NCBI RefSeq assembly: GCF_029846255.1
Contig: NZ_JARVWQ010000001.1
Span: 186,001 to 250,000, forward strand
DNA: 64,000 nt
Source of the DNA: Amnibacterium sp. CER49
GTDB lineage: Bacteria; Actinomycetota; Actinomycetes; Actinomycetales; Microbacteriaceae
Direction of reading: 5' to 3'
In this document: positions 39,702-47,831 of the stretch, piece by piece
Layout: each line of letters starts with the position of its first letter
How positions within the stretch are numbered: the first letter of the stretch is position 1
Program-made: the position numbers and the translations under genes
Notes under the pieces: model-generated
Told to the model about the DNA's origin: nothing
What the model saw: only the letters and a program-made list of their open reading frames with translations
Database searches by the model: none

Positions 39702-40352
39702 TCAGTGGCGGTGGTCGGCGGCGTGGGCCCCGAGGTGGAGCACCGCCGCCTGCGTGCGGCTCTGCAGCCCGAGCTTCGCGAGCAGGCTGGACACGTAGTT
39801 CTTCACGGTCTTCTCGGTGAGGCCGAGCCGGACCCCGATCTGACGGTTCGTCAGCCCGTCGGCGATGAGCGCGAGCACGTCGCGCTCGCGCGGCCCGAGC
39901 GAGGCGAGCCGCGGGTCCTCGGACTGGTCGCGCAGGCGGCTGCGCACCGCGCGCACGAGCCCCGCGTCGAGCGCGGACCGGCCCGCTGCGACCGTCCGGA
40001 CGGCGTCGATGAGGCCGCTGCCGCGGATGTCCTTCAGCACGTAGCCGGCGGCGTTCGCGATGACCGCCGACACCATCGCCTCGTCGTCGTCGTACGCGGT
40101 GAGCATGATGCAGCGCACCTCGGGCAGAGCGCTCGAGAGGTCGCGGCAGAGGTCGATGCCGCTGCCGTCCGGCAGCCGCACGTCGAGCAGGGCCACGTCG
40201 GGGCGGACCGCGAGGATCCGGCCGCGCGCCTGCTCCACCGTCTCGGCCTCGCCCACGACGCGGATGCCCGGGTCCCCCTCGAGCAGCTCGGCGACGCCAC
40301 GCCGCACGAGCTCGTGGTCGTCGACGAGGAACACGGTCGTGGGGTCCGGCAT
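39702..40352 (-). CDS. NarL/DevR-like response regulator
   Basis: The 216-residue protein has a receiver domain with Asp11/Asp12, the phosphorylation site Asp57 in ALLDVRLPDG and Lys in GYVLKDI. Its C-terminal LuxR helix-turn-helix reads LTNRQIGVRLGLTEKTVKNY, followed by LLAKLGLQSRTQAAV. That helix closely resembles mycobacterial DevR/DosR, the dormancy regulator. ATG 40352. The cognate kinase gene is 86 bp upstream, and DosR-like boxes lie near the kinase and USP genes. Confidence 0.9.
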   Translation of the reverse strand: MPDPTTVFLVDDHELVRRGVAELLEGDPGIRVVGEAETVEQARGRILAVRPDVALLDVRLPDGSGIDLCRDLSSALPEVRCIMLTAYDDDEAMVSAVIANAAGYVLKDIRGSGLIDAVRTVAAGRSALDAGLVRAVRSRLRDQSEDPRLASLGPRERDVLALIADGLTNRQIGVRLGLTEKTVKNYVSSLLAKLGLQSRTQAAVLHLGAHAADHRH

Positions 40353-40438
40353 GCTGCGTCCGTTCTGGGAAGACGGGGCTGGTCGGGATCCTGACGGCCG
40401 CCCCTGCCCCGGTCCAGGGCCTTTCGGCACTGGCGCGC

Positions 40439-42172
40439 TCACGTCGCGGACTCCGGCAGCGGCACGGTCCAGGTGAGCGCGGTCCGTCCTCCGTCGGCGG
40501 CGAGCACCATCGAGCCGCCGCGCCGGCGGGCGCGCTCCTCGAGGTTCGCGAGGCCGCTGCGGCGTCCGTCGGAGGCGGGCGGCGGCCCGTCGTTCGTGAC
40601 GACGACGGTGAGCCCGTCGGCCCCGGCCGACACCGCGACGGAGACGGACGCGGCGTGCGCGTGCTTCACCGCGTTCGTGACCGCCTCGGTGACGACGGCG
40701 AGCAGCTCGTCGCCGAGCGCGGCGTCGACGACGCCGTCGACGGGCCCCGCGAACGACAGCGCGGGCTCGAGCGACAGCGAGGCGCCGAGCTCGCGGAGCA
40801 GGTCGAGCAGCCGCTGCCGCGCGGTCTCCCCGGGGCCGACGTGGTCGGTCGTCGAGAGGGTGAAGATCACCCGGCGGATCTGCGCGATCGCCGCGTCGAG
40901 GCTGCTCACCGCCGCATCGACCCGGTCGGCGCCTCGCCCCGGCGGCATGGTGCCGAGCACGCTCTGCAGCTGCATGCCCGTGGCGAAGAGCTGCTGGATC
41001 ACGCGATCGTGCAGGTCGCGGGCGATCCGGCTGCGCTCCTCGAACAGCAGCATGCGCTCCTGGTCGTTCCGGGCCGCGTGCAGCTCGAGCGCGACGCCCG
41101 CGCGGCCGGCGAAGTCGAGCGCCATCGCGGCGTCGGCCTCGCTGAAGTTGCGCCGGCCGCGGCGCCGGGCCACGACGAGGGTGCCGAGCACGCGTGTCCC
41201 GGTGCTGAGGGGCAGGATCAGGAGCGGCCCGAACTCCTTGAGGTAGGACACGCCGAGCGCGTCCGTCGCTGCTTCGTCGAGCCGGCGCGGCTCGCCGGTG
41301 CGCAGCACCGGCTCCGAGGCGCTTCCCCGCGTGCGGACGGTCCGGCCGAGCCGTCCCGTCGGATCGCTGCCGCGCACCTCGACGATGTTGATGCGCTCGG
41401 GGTCGTCGTCGAGCATCGTGACGAACACGCTGTCGGCGTCGGCGAGCTCGAGCACCCGGTCGGCCACGAGGGTGAGCGGGTTGCCGTCGCCCGGCGCGAG
41501 CAGGTGCGCCGTGACCTCGGCCGACGCCGCCGCCCACTGCTGACGGTGCCGCATGTCGGAGTAGAGCCGGGCGTTCGCGATCGCGAAGCCCGCGGTCGAG
41601 GCGAGCGAGCGGACGAGCTGCTCGTCCTCCTCGGAGAAGGCCCCGCGGGGCTGCCCGGCGAGGTAGAGGCTGCCGAAGAGCACGCCGCGCACGCGGACCG
41701 GGACGCCGAGGAAGTCGTGCACGGGCGGGTGCCCGGGGGGCAGCTCGCCGGCCTGCGGGTGGGTGCGGTAGTCGTCGAGCCGGACCGGGTCGCGGGAGTG
41801 CATCACCGCGCCGAGCAGGCCGGTCCCGACGGGCAGACCGCCGATGGCGGTGACCTCCTCCTCCGTCATCCCCGACTGGACGATCTGGTCGAGCGCACCG
41901 CGGTCGTCGACGAGGCCGAGGGCACCGAAGCGGGCTCCTGTGAGGTCGCGCGCGGCGTCGACGACGCGGTCCAGCACCGCCGCGAGGTCGAGCTCGCTGA
42001 CGATCGCCTGGTTCGCTCGGAGCAGGACCCGCAGCCGCCCCTGCGTGAGCAGCACCTCGTTCGCCGCCTCGACGAGGTCGCTGATCCTGCGATCCAGCTC
42101 GGCGCGCGGTGGATCCGGGAAGGAGATCGGCGGGTCGGGCGGGTCGATGACCACCGGCGACGCTTCGGACAT
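40439..42172 (-). CDS. DevS/DosT-like GAF-domain sensor histidine kinase
   Basis: The 577-residue kinase has two GAF domains (about 60-205 and 228-365), a HisKA_3 domain with phospho-acceptor His388 in IARDLHDRVIQ, and an HATPase domain (EAVTNAVKHAHA, SGLANLEERARRRGG). In the first GAF, His148 (GHPPVHDFLG) and Tyr170 (FGSLYLAG) align from memory with haem ligand His149 and distal Tyr171 of mycobacterial DevS. It should therefore sense oxygen, NO or redox state through haem. ATG 42172 is downstream of a GGGACC box. No transmembrane helix is present. Confidence 0.9.
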   Translation of the reverse strand: MSEASPVVIDPPDPPISFPDPPRAELDRRISDLVEAANEVLLTQGRLRVLLRANQAIVSELDLAAVLDRVVDAARDLTGARFGALGLVDDRGALDQIVQSGMTEEEVTAIGGLPVGTGLLGAVMHSRDPVRLDDYRTHPQAGELPPGHPPVHDFLGVPVRVRGVLFGSLYLAGQPRGAFSEEDEQLVRSLASTAGFAIANARLYSDMRHRQQWAAASAEVTAHLLAPGDGNPLTLVADRVLELADADSVFVTMLDDDPERINIVEVRGSDPTGRLGRTVRTRGSASEPVLRTGEPRRLDEAATDALGVSYLKEFGPLLILPLSTGTRVLGTLVVARRRGRRNFSEADAAMALDFAGRAGVALELHAARNDQERMLLFEERSRIARDLHDRVIQQLFATGMQLQSVLGTMPPGRGADRVDAAVSSLDAAIAQIRRVIFTLSTTDHVGPGETARQRLLDLLRELGASLSLEPALSFAGPVDGVVDAALGDELLAVVTEAVTNAVKHAHAASVSVAVSAGADGLTVVVTNDGPPPASDGRRSGLANLEERARRRGGSMVLAADGGRTALTWTVPLPESAT

Positions 42173-42198
42173 GCGGGCGTCCTAGCGACGAAGGGATG

Positions 42199-42212
42199 GG
42201 GACCTTCGTCAG
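42199..42212. promoter_or_regulatory. DosR-like box upstream of kinase gene
   Basis: GGGACCTTCGTCAG lies 27 bp from the kinase start. It shares GGGACCTTCG exactly with the site at 43162. Mycobacterial DosR recognises a GGGACT-type 20-bp palindrome, so this could be an autoregulatory site. Confidence 0.5.
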
Positions 42213-42268
42213 TGTAGGACGGGCCCCCGCCGGGGGCATGCGGGTTTTCCCGCATCTTCCCGGCGCCC

Positions 42269-43051
42269 TCAGGCGGTCGCGGCGAACGGCAGATCCGTCT
42301 CCTTCACGAAGATCATCGGCGCGCTGATGCGGGTCGCGATCTCGTGCGCGACCGGCTCGCGCCCCGCGCCGCCCTCGCCGCGAGCGAGCACGAGCAGCGC
42401 CGCGTCGCGGGCGGCGACCGCCAGCTCGAGCACCGCGTCGCCGGGCGCTGCCGATCCCGCTCGAGCGCTCCGGTGCAGGAAGCGGCGCACGCTGCTCCGC
42501 TGCTGCTGCAGCATCCGGATCGCCTCCGGCCGGGTGTCGTAGACCGCTCCCCCGTGCCGCACGGCGATCTCGACGAGCGGCGCCCGCAGATCCTCCGCCT
42601 CGCTGGCGGCGACGAGCGCGGCGGCCTCCGAGGCTGCGGTGCCGTCGGACCCGACCACGACGTCGCCGTGCCGGTCCCGCGCGTCGGACGGTACGAGCGC
42701 GACCGGGACTGCCGCGTGCGCCACGAGCCGCGCTGCGAGCCCGTACCGCAGCGGGAAGCGCATCGCGTCGCAGCCCGCGACACCGAGCACGAGCATCGTG
42801 TCCGGCCGATGCCGGGCGAGCTCCGACTCGCGGTCGCCGCGGACGACCTCGGTGCGCACCTCGAGGCCCGGACGCCTGCCGCGCAGGCCGCGGGCGGCCT
42901 CCTCCGCGTCCTGCGCCGTCGGTGCGGGTGCGACGCCGTCGTCGACGTGGAGCAGCACGACGGAGCGGGTCGCCGGCCGGTCCGCGCTCCACTCCGCGGC
43001 GTCCCGGGCTCGCTCCGAGCCGTCCCACGCGACGAGAACCCGCTCGAACAC
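42269..43051 (-). CDS. Tandem-domain universal stress protein
   Basis: The 260-residue protein has two UspA folds: RVLVAWDGSERARDAAEWS at the start and DVVVGSDGTAASEAAALVAA from about 130. The second has a shortened nucleotide-binding signature near ARDAALLVLARGEGG. GTG 43051 has GGAG five bases upstream. DosR regulons of mycobacteria are rich in USPs, and GGGACTTTGGACCC lies about 60 bp upstream here, so it is a likely target of the adjacent two-component system. Confidence 0.85.
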   Translation of the reverse strand: MFERVLVAWDGSERARDAAEWSADRPATRSVVLLHVDDGVAPAPTAQDAEEAARGLRGRRPGLEVRTEVVRGDRESELARHRPDTMLVLGVAGCDAMRFPLRYGLAARLVAHAAVPVALVPSDARDRHGDVVVGSDGTAASEAAALVAASEAEDLRAPLVEIAVRHGGAVYDTRPEAIRMLQQQRSSVRRFLHRSARAGSAAPGDAVLELAVAARDAALLVLARGEGGAGREPVAHEIATRISAPMIFVKETDLPFAATA

Positions 43052-43109
43052 GCCTGCTCCATCCGCTCGGCCCCGCTCGAGCGTCGCCCTCGGTTCGGAG
43101 AGCGCCCAA

Positions 43110-43175
43110 GGGTCCAAAGTCCCGGCCGGCCGGCCAGGCAGCCCGGCGAGCGACCCGCGACGGGACCTTCGACCC
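43110..43175. promoter_or_regulatory. Two DosR-like boxes between USP and BON genes
   Basis: On the minus strand GGGACTTTGGACCC (43123-43110) is close to the DosR consensus GGGACTWWAGTCCC. On the plus strand GGGACCTTCGACCC lies at 43162-43175. They occupy the divergent region between the USP and BON-domain genes and could control both. The sites are seen; binding is inferred. Confidence 0.6.
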
Positions 43176-43228
43176 TTCCTCGGCCGCAGCGCCCGGGTGA
43201 CGGTGGTCGACCCGCACCAGGAGGCCCG

Positions 43229-43474
43229 ATGTCCGTCCTCGCGTTCCCGCACGTCACCCTCGACCCGCCCGACCTCGCCGACGTGGACCTTCGCCGACGC
43301 GTCGAGGCGGTGCTCACGCACCCCGTGCTGCGCCGCGTCGGCCCGGTCTCAGTCGCCGCTCGCGACGGCGTGGTGCGGCTCGGCGGCCTGCCGGACGACG
43401 AGGTCCTCCTGCGCGCGGTCGTCGCGGCGGCGCTCGGGGTGCCCGGCGTGCGGACGGTGGTGCCGTCCCGGTAG
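43229..43474 (+). CDS. BON-domain small protein
   Basis: The 81-residue protein reads DVDLRRRVEAVLTHPVLRR, then VSVAARDGVVRLGGLPDDEV and GVPGVRTVVP, the alpha-beta BON pattern with the conserved glycine. No signal peptide is visible, so it is likely cytoplasmic. ATG 43229 has AGGAGG upstream. BON and USP proteins are often encoded together near DosR-type regulators. The role is unknown. Confidence 0.8.
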   Translation: MSVLAFPHVTLDPPDLADVDLRRRVEAVLTHPVLRRVGPVSVAARDGVVRLGGLPDDEVLLRAVVAAALGVPGVRTVVPSR

Positions 43475-43555
43475 CAGACGTGGCCGGATCCCGGAAGGGG
43501 TGCCGCCGTGGGCGGCCCCCGCGGAGACTCGTCGGGCGACTCCGGTCGTGCTTCC

Positions 43556-43596
43556 GGTGGGTCCGTCCGCGAAGCGGCATCCTGGACGGACCCACC
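43556..43596. terminator. Convergent terminator, BON/aldo-keto reductase
   Basis: GGTGGGTCCGTCC (43556-43568) pairs perfectly with 43584-43596 across a 15-nt loop between two converging genes. Confidence 0.85.
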
Positions 43597-43612
43597 CTCC
43601 CGCTTCCCGTGG

Positions 43613-44542
43613 TCAGGGCAGCAGATGCCCCGCCGCGCTGAACAGCCGGTACCACTCCTCGCGCGTGAGCGGCAGGTCCGAGCCGGCCGCGGACTCCCTG
43701 ACGCGCTGCGCCTTCGTCGTGCCGAGGACGACCTGCATGTTCGCGGGGTGCCGCGTGATCCACGCCACCGCGATCGCGGTCGGCGTGACGTCGTACCGCT
43801 TCGCGATGTCGTCGATGGCGTCGTTCAGCTCGGCGTAGTGCTCGCGGTCGCCGAGGAAGACGCCGTCGAAGAAGCCCTTCTGGAACGGCGACCACGCCTG
43901 CAGCGTGATGTCGTTGAGGCGGCAGTACTCGAGGATCCCGTTGTCGCGGTCGATGGACTGGTCGAGCCCGTTCATGTTCGCCGCGATGCCCTGCGTGAGC
44001 AGGTTCGCGTGGGTGATCGACAGCTGCACCTGGTTGAACAGCAGCGGCTGGCGGACGCTGCGACGCAGCAGCTCGATCTGACCGGGCGTCTGGTTCGAGA
44101 CGCCGAAGTGCCGCACCTTGCCGGCGGTCTGCAGGGCGTCGAACGCGTCGGCGATCTCCTCCGGCTCCATCAGCGTGTCGGGGCGGTGCAGCAGCAGCAC
44201 GTCGAGGTAGTCGGTGCGGAGCGCCTTCAGCGAGCCGTCGACGCTCTCGAGGATGTGCTCCTTCGAGAAGTCCCAGAAGCCGTCGCGGAGGCCGACCTTG
44301 CTCTGGATGATCATCTGCTCGCGGTCCGACGCCTTCAGCTGCAGCGCATCGCCGAAGCGCTGCTCGCAGTCGTGGTCGTGCGCGCCGTAGATGTCGGCGT
44401 GGTCGAAGAAGGTGATGCCCTCGTCGCGGGCGGTGCCGACGAGGGTGCGCACCTCCTCCGCGGAGATCTCGTCGATCCGCATGAGGCCGAGGACCACGTT
44501 CGAGACGGGCAGGTCGAATCCGGGGATGGGGAGGTTCTTCAC
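43613..44542 (-). CDS. Aldo/keto reductase (YdhF-like)
   Basis: The 309-residue TIM-barrel NADPH oxidoreductase has the catalytic tetrad in FFDHADIYG (Asp, Tyr), IIQSKVGL (Lys) and LLLHRPD (His). NADPH-binding VVLGTTKAQRV follows near the C-terminus. The substrate is unknown. ATG 44542 begins MKNLPIPGFDLPVSNVVLGL. Confidence 0.92.
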   Translation of the reverse strand: MKNLPIPGFDLPVSNVVLGLMRIDEISAEEVRTLVGTARDEGITFFDHADIYGAHDHDCEQRFGDALQLKASDREQMIIQSKVGLRDGFWDFSKEHILESVDGSLKALRTDYLDVLLLHRPDTLMEPEEIADAFDALQTAGKVRHFGVSNQTPGQIELLRRSVRQPLLFNQVQLSITHANLLTQGIAANMNGLDQSIDRDNGILEYCRLNDITLQAWSPFQKGFFDGVFLGDREHYAELNDAIDDIAKRYDVTPTAIAVAWITRHPANMQVVLGTTKAQRVRESAAGSDLPLTREEWYRLFSAAGHLLP

Positions 44543-44631
44543 GGTCTTGTCCTACCGTGTGCCGTCTCGGCGCGCGCCGAGACGATCGGTCGCCTCGCGC
44601 GCCGACGACGGTGAGGGATGGGGGCACTCGG

Positions 44632-45150
44632 GTGACGGCGTCGACGCCCCGGCTCGCGACCGGGCTGCCCGTGGAGCGTGCGCGCAGCCGGATCGGCGCC
44701 TACGTGTACGGCGACGTCCTCGTGCTCGGGGCGCTCCTCACCGTCGAGATCGACGCGGAGCGACCCGTGATCGGCGCGCTCGCGGTGGCGCTCACGACGG
44801 TCATCACCTACGTCGCGCACGTCGTGTCCGACGCGATCGGCGACCGCCTCGGCCGGGACTCGAAGGAGCACGCCGCCTCCCTGCCGAGGGAGCTGCGCGA
44901 CGCGCTGCCGATCGCGAGCGCAGGGGTGCTGCCGGCGCTGGTCGTGCTCCTCGGCGCGCTCGGGGTGATGCCGCTGCTCGCGGCGGTGGCGATCGGCGTC
45001 GCCGTGGTCGCGCTGCGGCTCGCGGCCGTCGGCGTCGTGATCGCGCACTGGACCGGCGAGCCGGCCCCGCTCACGGCGATCACCGCGGGCGTCACGGTGG
45101 CGCTCATCGGCGCGGCCGTCGGCCTGCTCGAGGTGCTGGTGGCGCACTAG
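44632..45150 (+). CDS. Hypothetical membrane protein (172 aa)
   Basis: The protein has four hydrophobic helices (YVYGDVLVLGALLTV, ALAVALTTVITYVAHVVSD, GVLPALVVLLGALGVMPLLA and the C-terminal helix). A DRLGRDSKEHAASLPRELRD loop lies after the second. No family is recognised. GTG 44632 is chosen; an in-frame GTG at 44611 is also possible. It is divergent from the aldo/keto reductase and is followed by a small membrane protein after 3 bp. Confidence 0.7.
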   Translation: MTASTPRLATGLPVERARSRIGAYVYGDVLVLGALLTVEIDAERPVIGALAVALTTVITYVAHVVSDAIGDRLGRDSKEHAASLPRELRDALPIASAGVLPALVVLLGALGVMPLLAAVAIGVAVVALRLAAVGVVIAHWTGEPAPLTAITAGVTVALIGAAVGLLEVLVAH

Positions 45151-45153
45151 CCG

Positions 45154-45360
45154 ATGCTCGACGGCTCCGCGGCGCTCTCGCCGCTGCTCGGGTTCCTGCT
45201 CACCGCCGGCTGGCTCAGCGTGATCCTCGTGGTGATCCTGCGGGCGCAGCGGGCTCGACGCGGTCGGGTGCCGGTCTGGATGATCGTGCTGTTCGCGCTG
45301 ATCTGGGCGTTCGTCGCGGTGGTGCTCGTCGTGCTCCTGGTGCGTGGGGCGACCGGCTGA
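45154..45360 (+). CDS. Small two-helix membrane protein (68 aa)
   Basis: Two hydrophobic helices (LLGFLLTAGWLSVILVVIL and VWMIVLFALIWAFVAVVLV) flank a basic AQRARRGR loop. ATG 45154 is 3 bp after the previous stop, so the two membrane genes form an operon. No family is recognised. Confidence 0.65.
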   Translation: MLDGSAALSPLLGFLLTAGWLSVILVVILRAQRARRGRVPVWMIVLFALIWAFVAVVLVVLLVRGATG

Positions 45361-45407
45361 GCGCGCGACCGCGCCGCTCCCCCCGCTGCGCCCATCTCCG
45401 GGCCGGC

Positions 45408-45458
45408 TCCGACAAGGCGGGCGCGAAACGACGTCCGGAATGTCGGAACGCGCCCGCC
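45408..45458. repeat. Two interleaved inverted repeats
   Basis: TCCGACA (45408-45414) pairs with 45441-45447, and GGCGGGCGCG (45416-45425) pairs with 45449-45458. The pairs cross, so they form either a pseudoknot or mutually exclusive hairpins. The site follows the small membrane-protein operon and may be a terminator. Confidence 0.55.
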
Positions 45459-45584
45459 CATCGCTCCGATCGTGCGCCCCACGACGGGCGGGAGGGGCGC
45501 CCGTCCTGGCCGAGGTCGCCCGTGCTCGTGCCGGAACCGCCGCTCCCGACGGGTTCCGGCCGAGCGCCGGGCTAGCGTGCGGTC

Positions 45585-45911
45585 GTGGCCCGCCTGATCC
45601 TGACGGTCGCGAGCCTCGCCGCTCCCCTCCTCCTCGTCGGCTGCGCACCGACCTTCAGCGCCTACGCGCCCTTCAGCCCCGCGGTCGTGCTCGCGGCGGT
45701 CGCGGGACCGCTCGCCGCAGGTGCGGTCGTCGTGCTGATCGGCACCGCGATCGGTCTCGGCGCGCTGCTCCGGCTGGCGCGGCTCACCTCTGCGGCGAGG
45801 CGGACCGCCGTCGTGGGATCCGTGGCGCTGGGCGTCGTCCTGCTGCTCGCGACAGTGCTGCTCCTCGTGTCCATCGCAGCGATCGCCGCGCCCCGCTCGA
45901 CGCTCGCCTGA
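45585..45911 (+). CDS. Hypothetical membrane protein with lipobox-like N-terminus
   Basis: The 108-residue protein starts MARLILTVASLAAPLLLVGC, matching a short lipoprotein signal with Cys20. Two further hydrophobic helices follow. GTG 45585 lies about six bases after TAGCGT (45573-45578), so the mRNA may be leaderless. No family is recognised. The signal could also be a plain first helix. Confidence 0.6.
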   Translation: MARLILTVASLAAPLLLVGCAPTFSAYAPFSPAVVLAAVAGPLAAGAVVVLIGTAIGLGALLRLARLTSAARRTAVVGSVALGVVLLLATVLLLVSIAAIAAPRSTLA

Positions 45912-45921
45912 TCGGCCGCAT

Positions 45922-45947
45922 CGGGGGCGGGTGCCGCCGCGCCCCCG
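45922..45947 (+). terminator. Short hairpin terminator
   Basis: CGGGGGCG (45922-45929) pairs with 45940-45947 across 10 nt, 11 bp past the preceding stop. Confidence 0.55.
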
Positions 45948-45971
45948 GCCCCTGGGCCCGGGCCAGAAGCC

Positions 45972-46001
45972 TTGCTCGTCGAACCGTTCCGGTCCTACTG
46001 T
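45972..46001 (+). promoter_or_regulatory. Promoter of FAD oxidoreductase gene
   Basis: TTGCTC (45972-45977) and TACTGT (45996-46001) are 18 bp apart. The same TTGCTC -35 is seen at the hydrolase promoter. It leaves a leader of about 60 nt. Confidence 0.6.
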
Positions 46002-46067
46002 CGGCCGCGGCGGCGGGGCATCGAGGGGCAGCGACGGGGCTGCCTCCTCCGCGGCCTGGAGGTCTCC

Positions 46068-47459
46068 GTGACTCAGATCCTGAACGATCCGCTCGACGCG
46101 CTCCGGTCCGGCTTCGGCGGCACCGTGATCACCCCGCAGGACGTCGAGTACGACGAGGCGCGCAAGCGGTGGAACGGCTCGATCGATCGCCGACCCGCCG
46201 TGATCACCCGCTGCGCGAGCGCGGAGGATGTCGCCGCGGCCGTCACCTACGCGACGGCGCAGGGGCTCGAGATCGCGGTCCGTGGTGGCGGCCACAGCGT
46301 GTCGGGCTCCTCGACGGTCGACGACGGCCTCGTGATCGATCTCTCGGGCATGCGGACGGTGGCGGTGGACGCGGAGGCGCGGACCGCGCGCGTCGGCGGC
46401 GGCGCCCTGCTCGGCGACCTCGATGCGGCCGCGCAGGCGCACGGCCTCGCCGTGCCGGCGGGCATCGTGAGCCACACCGGCGTCGGCGGCCTGACGCTCG
46501 GCGGCGGCATGGGTCACTTCACCCGGAAGGCGGGCCTCACGATCGACAACCTGCGCTCGGCACAGGTCGTGACGGCCGACGGTCGCATCCGCCATGCCTC
46601 GGAGACCGAGGAGCCCGACCTCTTCTGGGCGATCCGGGGCGGCGGCGGCAACTTCGGCGTCGTCACCGAGTTCGAGTTCCAGCTGCACGAGCTGGGACCG
46701 ATGGTGCAGATGGGAATGCTGTTCTGGTCGCTCGACCAGGGCGACGACGTGCTGCGGCTGGCGCGCGAGCTCATCCCGACGCTCTCGCGGGACCTCAACG
46801 TGCTCATCGTCGCGCTGAACGCGCCGCTCGCCCCGTTCGTGCCGCCGGAGTTCCAGGGCGAGCCGGGCTGGGCGCTCTGGATCGACGGCTTCGGCGACCC
46901 CGACGAGCACGCGTCCCTCATCGAGCGCATCCGCCGCTCGCTGCCGCCGAAGTGGGAGATCGCGACCCCGATGCCGTACACGGCGCTGCAGTCGATGACC
47001 GACGAGGCGAACGCGTGGGGCGGGTACGCCTACGAGCGCGCCGTCTACCTCGACGAGATCACCGACGAGGCGATCGACGTGCTCGTGCGCGAGGTGCCCA
47101 AGAAGTCGTCGCCGCTCTCGATCGTGGCCTTCTACCGCCTCGATGCCGCCTACTCCGACGTGCCGGACGACACCACCGCGTTCAGCGGCAGCCGGAAGCC
47201 GGGCTACGGCGTCTTCACGATCGCGGTCTGCCCCGCACCCGACCTACTCGAGCTCGACCGGCAGTGGGTGCGCGGCCTCACCGACCAGCTGAAGCCGCTC
47301 GCGCGCCCCGGCGCCTACATCAACGGACTCGCCGAGAGCGACTCGGCCCTGCTGCAGGAGTCGTACGGGCCGAAGTGGGACAGGCTGCGGCAGATCAAGG
47401 CCGCGTACGACCCGCAGAACGTCTTCCACCGCAACTTCAACATCCCGCCCGCGGAGTGA
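46068..47459 (+). CDS. FAD-binding PCMH/BBE-type oxidoreductase
   Basis: The 463-residue protein has a VAO-type FAD domain: RPAVITRCASAEDVAAAV, then AVRGGGHSVSGSS, where the His is the usual covalent FAD attachment site, and GVGGLTLGGGMGHFTRKAGL. The cysteine of bicovalent enzymes is replaced by Ser in GIVSHTG, so linkage is probably monocovalent. The C-terminal BBE segment YDPQNVFHRNFNIPP is present. Family members oxidise sugars, alcohols or secondary metabolites; the substrate is unknown. GTG 46068 has GGAGG five bases upstream. Confidence 0.92.
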   Translation: MTQILNDPLDALRSGFGGTVITPQDVEYDEARKRWNGSIDRRPAVITRCASAEDVAAAVTYATAQGLEIAVRGGGHSVSGSSTVDDGLVIDLSGMRTVAVDAEARTARVGGGALLGDLDAAAQAHGLAVPAGIVSHTGVGGLTLGGGMGHFTRKAGLTIDNLRSAQVVTADGRIRHASETEEPDLFWAIRGGGGNFGVVTEFEFQLHELGPMVQMGMLFWSLDQGDDVLRLARELIPTLSRDLNVLIVALNAPLAPFVPPEFQGEPGWALWIDGFGDPDEHASLIERIRRSLPPKWEIATPMPYTALQSMTDEANAWGGYAYERAVYLDEITDEAIDVLVREVPKKSSPLSIVAFYRLDAAYSDVPDDTTAFSGSRKPGYGVFTIAVCPAPDLLELDRQWVRGLTDQLKPLARPGAYINGLAESDSALLQESYGPKWDRLRQIKAAYDPQNVFHRNFNIPPAE

Positions 47460-47463
47460 CGAG

Positions 47464-47493
47464 GGGCGGCGCCTCGGCGAGGAGGCGCCGCCC
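47464..47493 (+). terminator. Terminator of FAD oxidoreductase gene
   Basis: GGGCGGCGCCTC (47464-47475) pairs perfectly with 47482-47493 across a 6-nt loop, 4 bp past the stop. Confidence 0.88.
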
Positions 47494-47635
47494 GCCCGGT
47501 GGCTCGGCGACTGCGCCGCCCTCTGCCCGCACCGCGTCCCGTGCGGCGAGGGCGGCGTACGACGAGGCGATGCATCCGGCCCGGTGAGCGGCTGGTCGGG
47601 CTGCGGTCGCAGGACGACCTGACGGGCGCACCGCA

Positions 47636-47758
47636 TCAGCCGGCTGGGGAGACGGCGCCGCACGCGACGCAGAGCACCGCTTCGGGCGCGTCGTGCTCCG
47701 GCAGCCGCACCTCCACGAGGCGGCTGCCGCCGCACCGGTCGCACGTCGCGCTCGCCAC
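47636..47758 (-). CDS. Predicted 40-residue zinc-ribbon protein
   Basis: The frame encodes two CxxC pairs 20 residues apart, TCDRCGGSRLVEVRLPEHD and AVLCVACGAVSP, the layout of a minimal zinc ribbon. GTG 47758 is the only start in the frame after an upstream stop. No ribosome-binding site is obvious, but the intact four-cysteine pattern in an otherwise empty 370-bp interval supports a real gene. Its promoter would face the divergent acetyltransferase promoter. Confidence 0.5.
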   Translation of the reverse strand: MASATCDRCGGSRLVEVRLPEHDAPEAVLCVACGAVSPAG

Positions 47759-47831
47759 GAGGCAGGTGTACGGGCGCCGTCCGACAACGCCGGGCCGGGA
47801 CGCTCGGATCCCGCGGCCCTACGGTGGCGTC

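Noticed and set aside
47437-47787. 116-residue minus-strand frame overlapping the FAD oxidoreductase terminator
   Set aside because: It runs through the hairpin and the end of the plus-strand gene with Arg/Ala-rich noise; the neighbouring frame with two CxxC pairs is more plausible.
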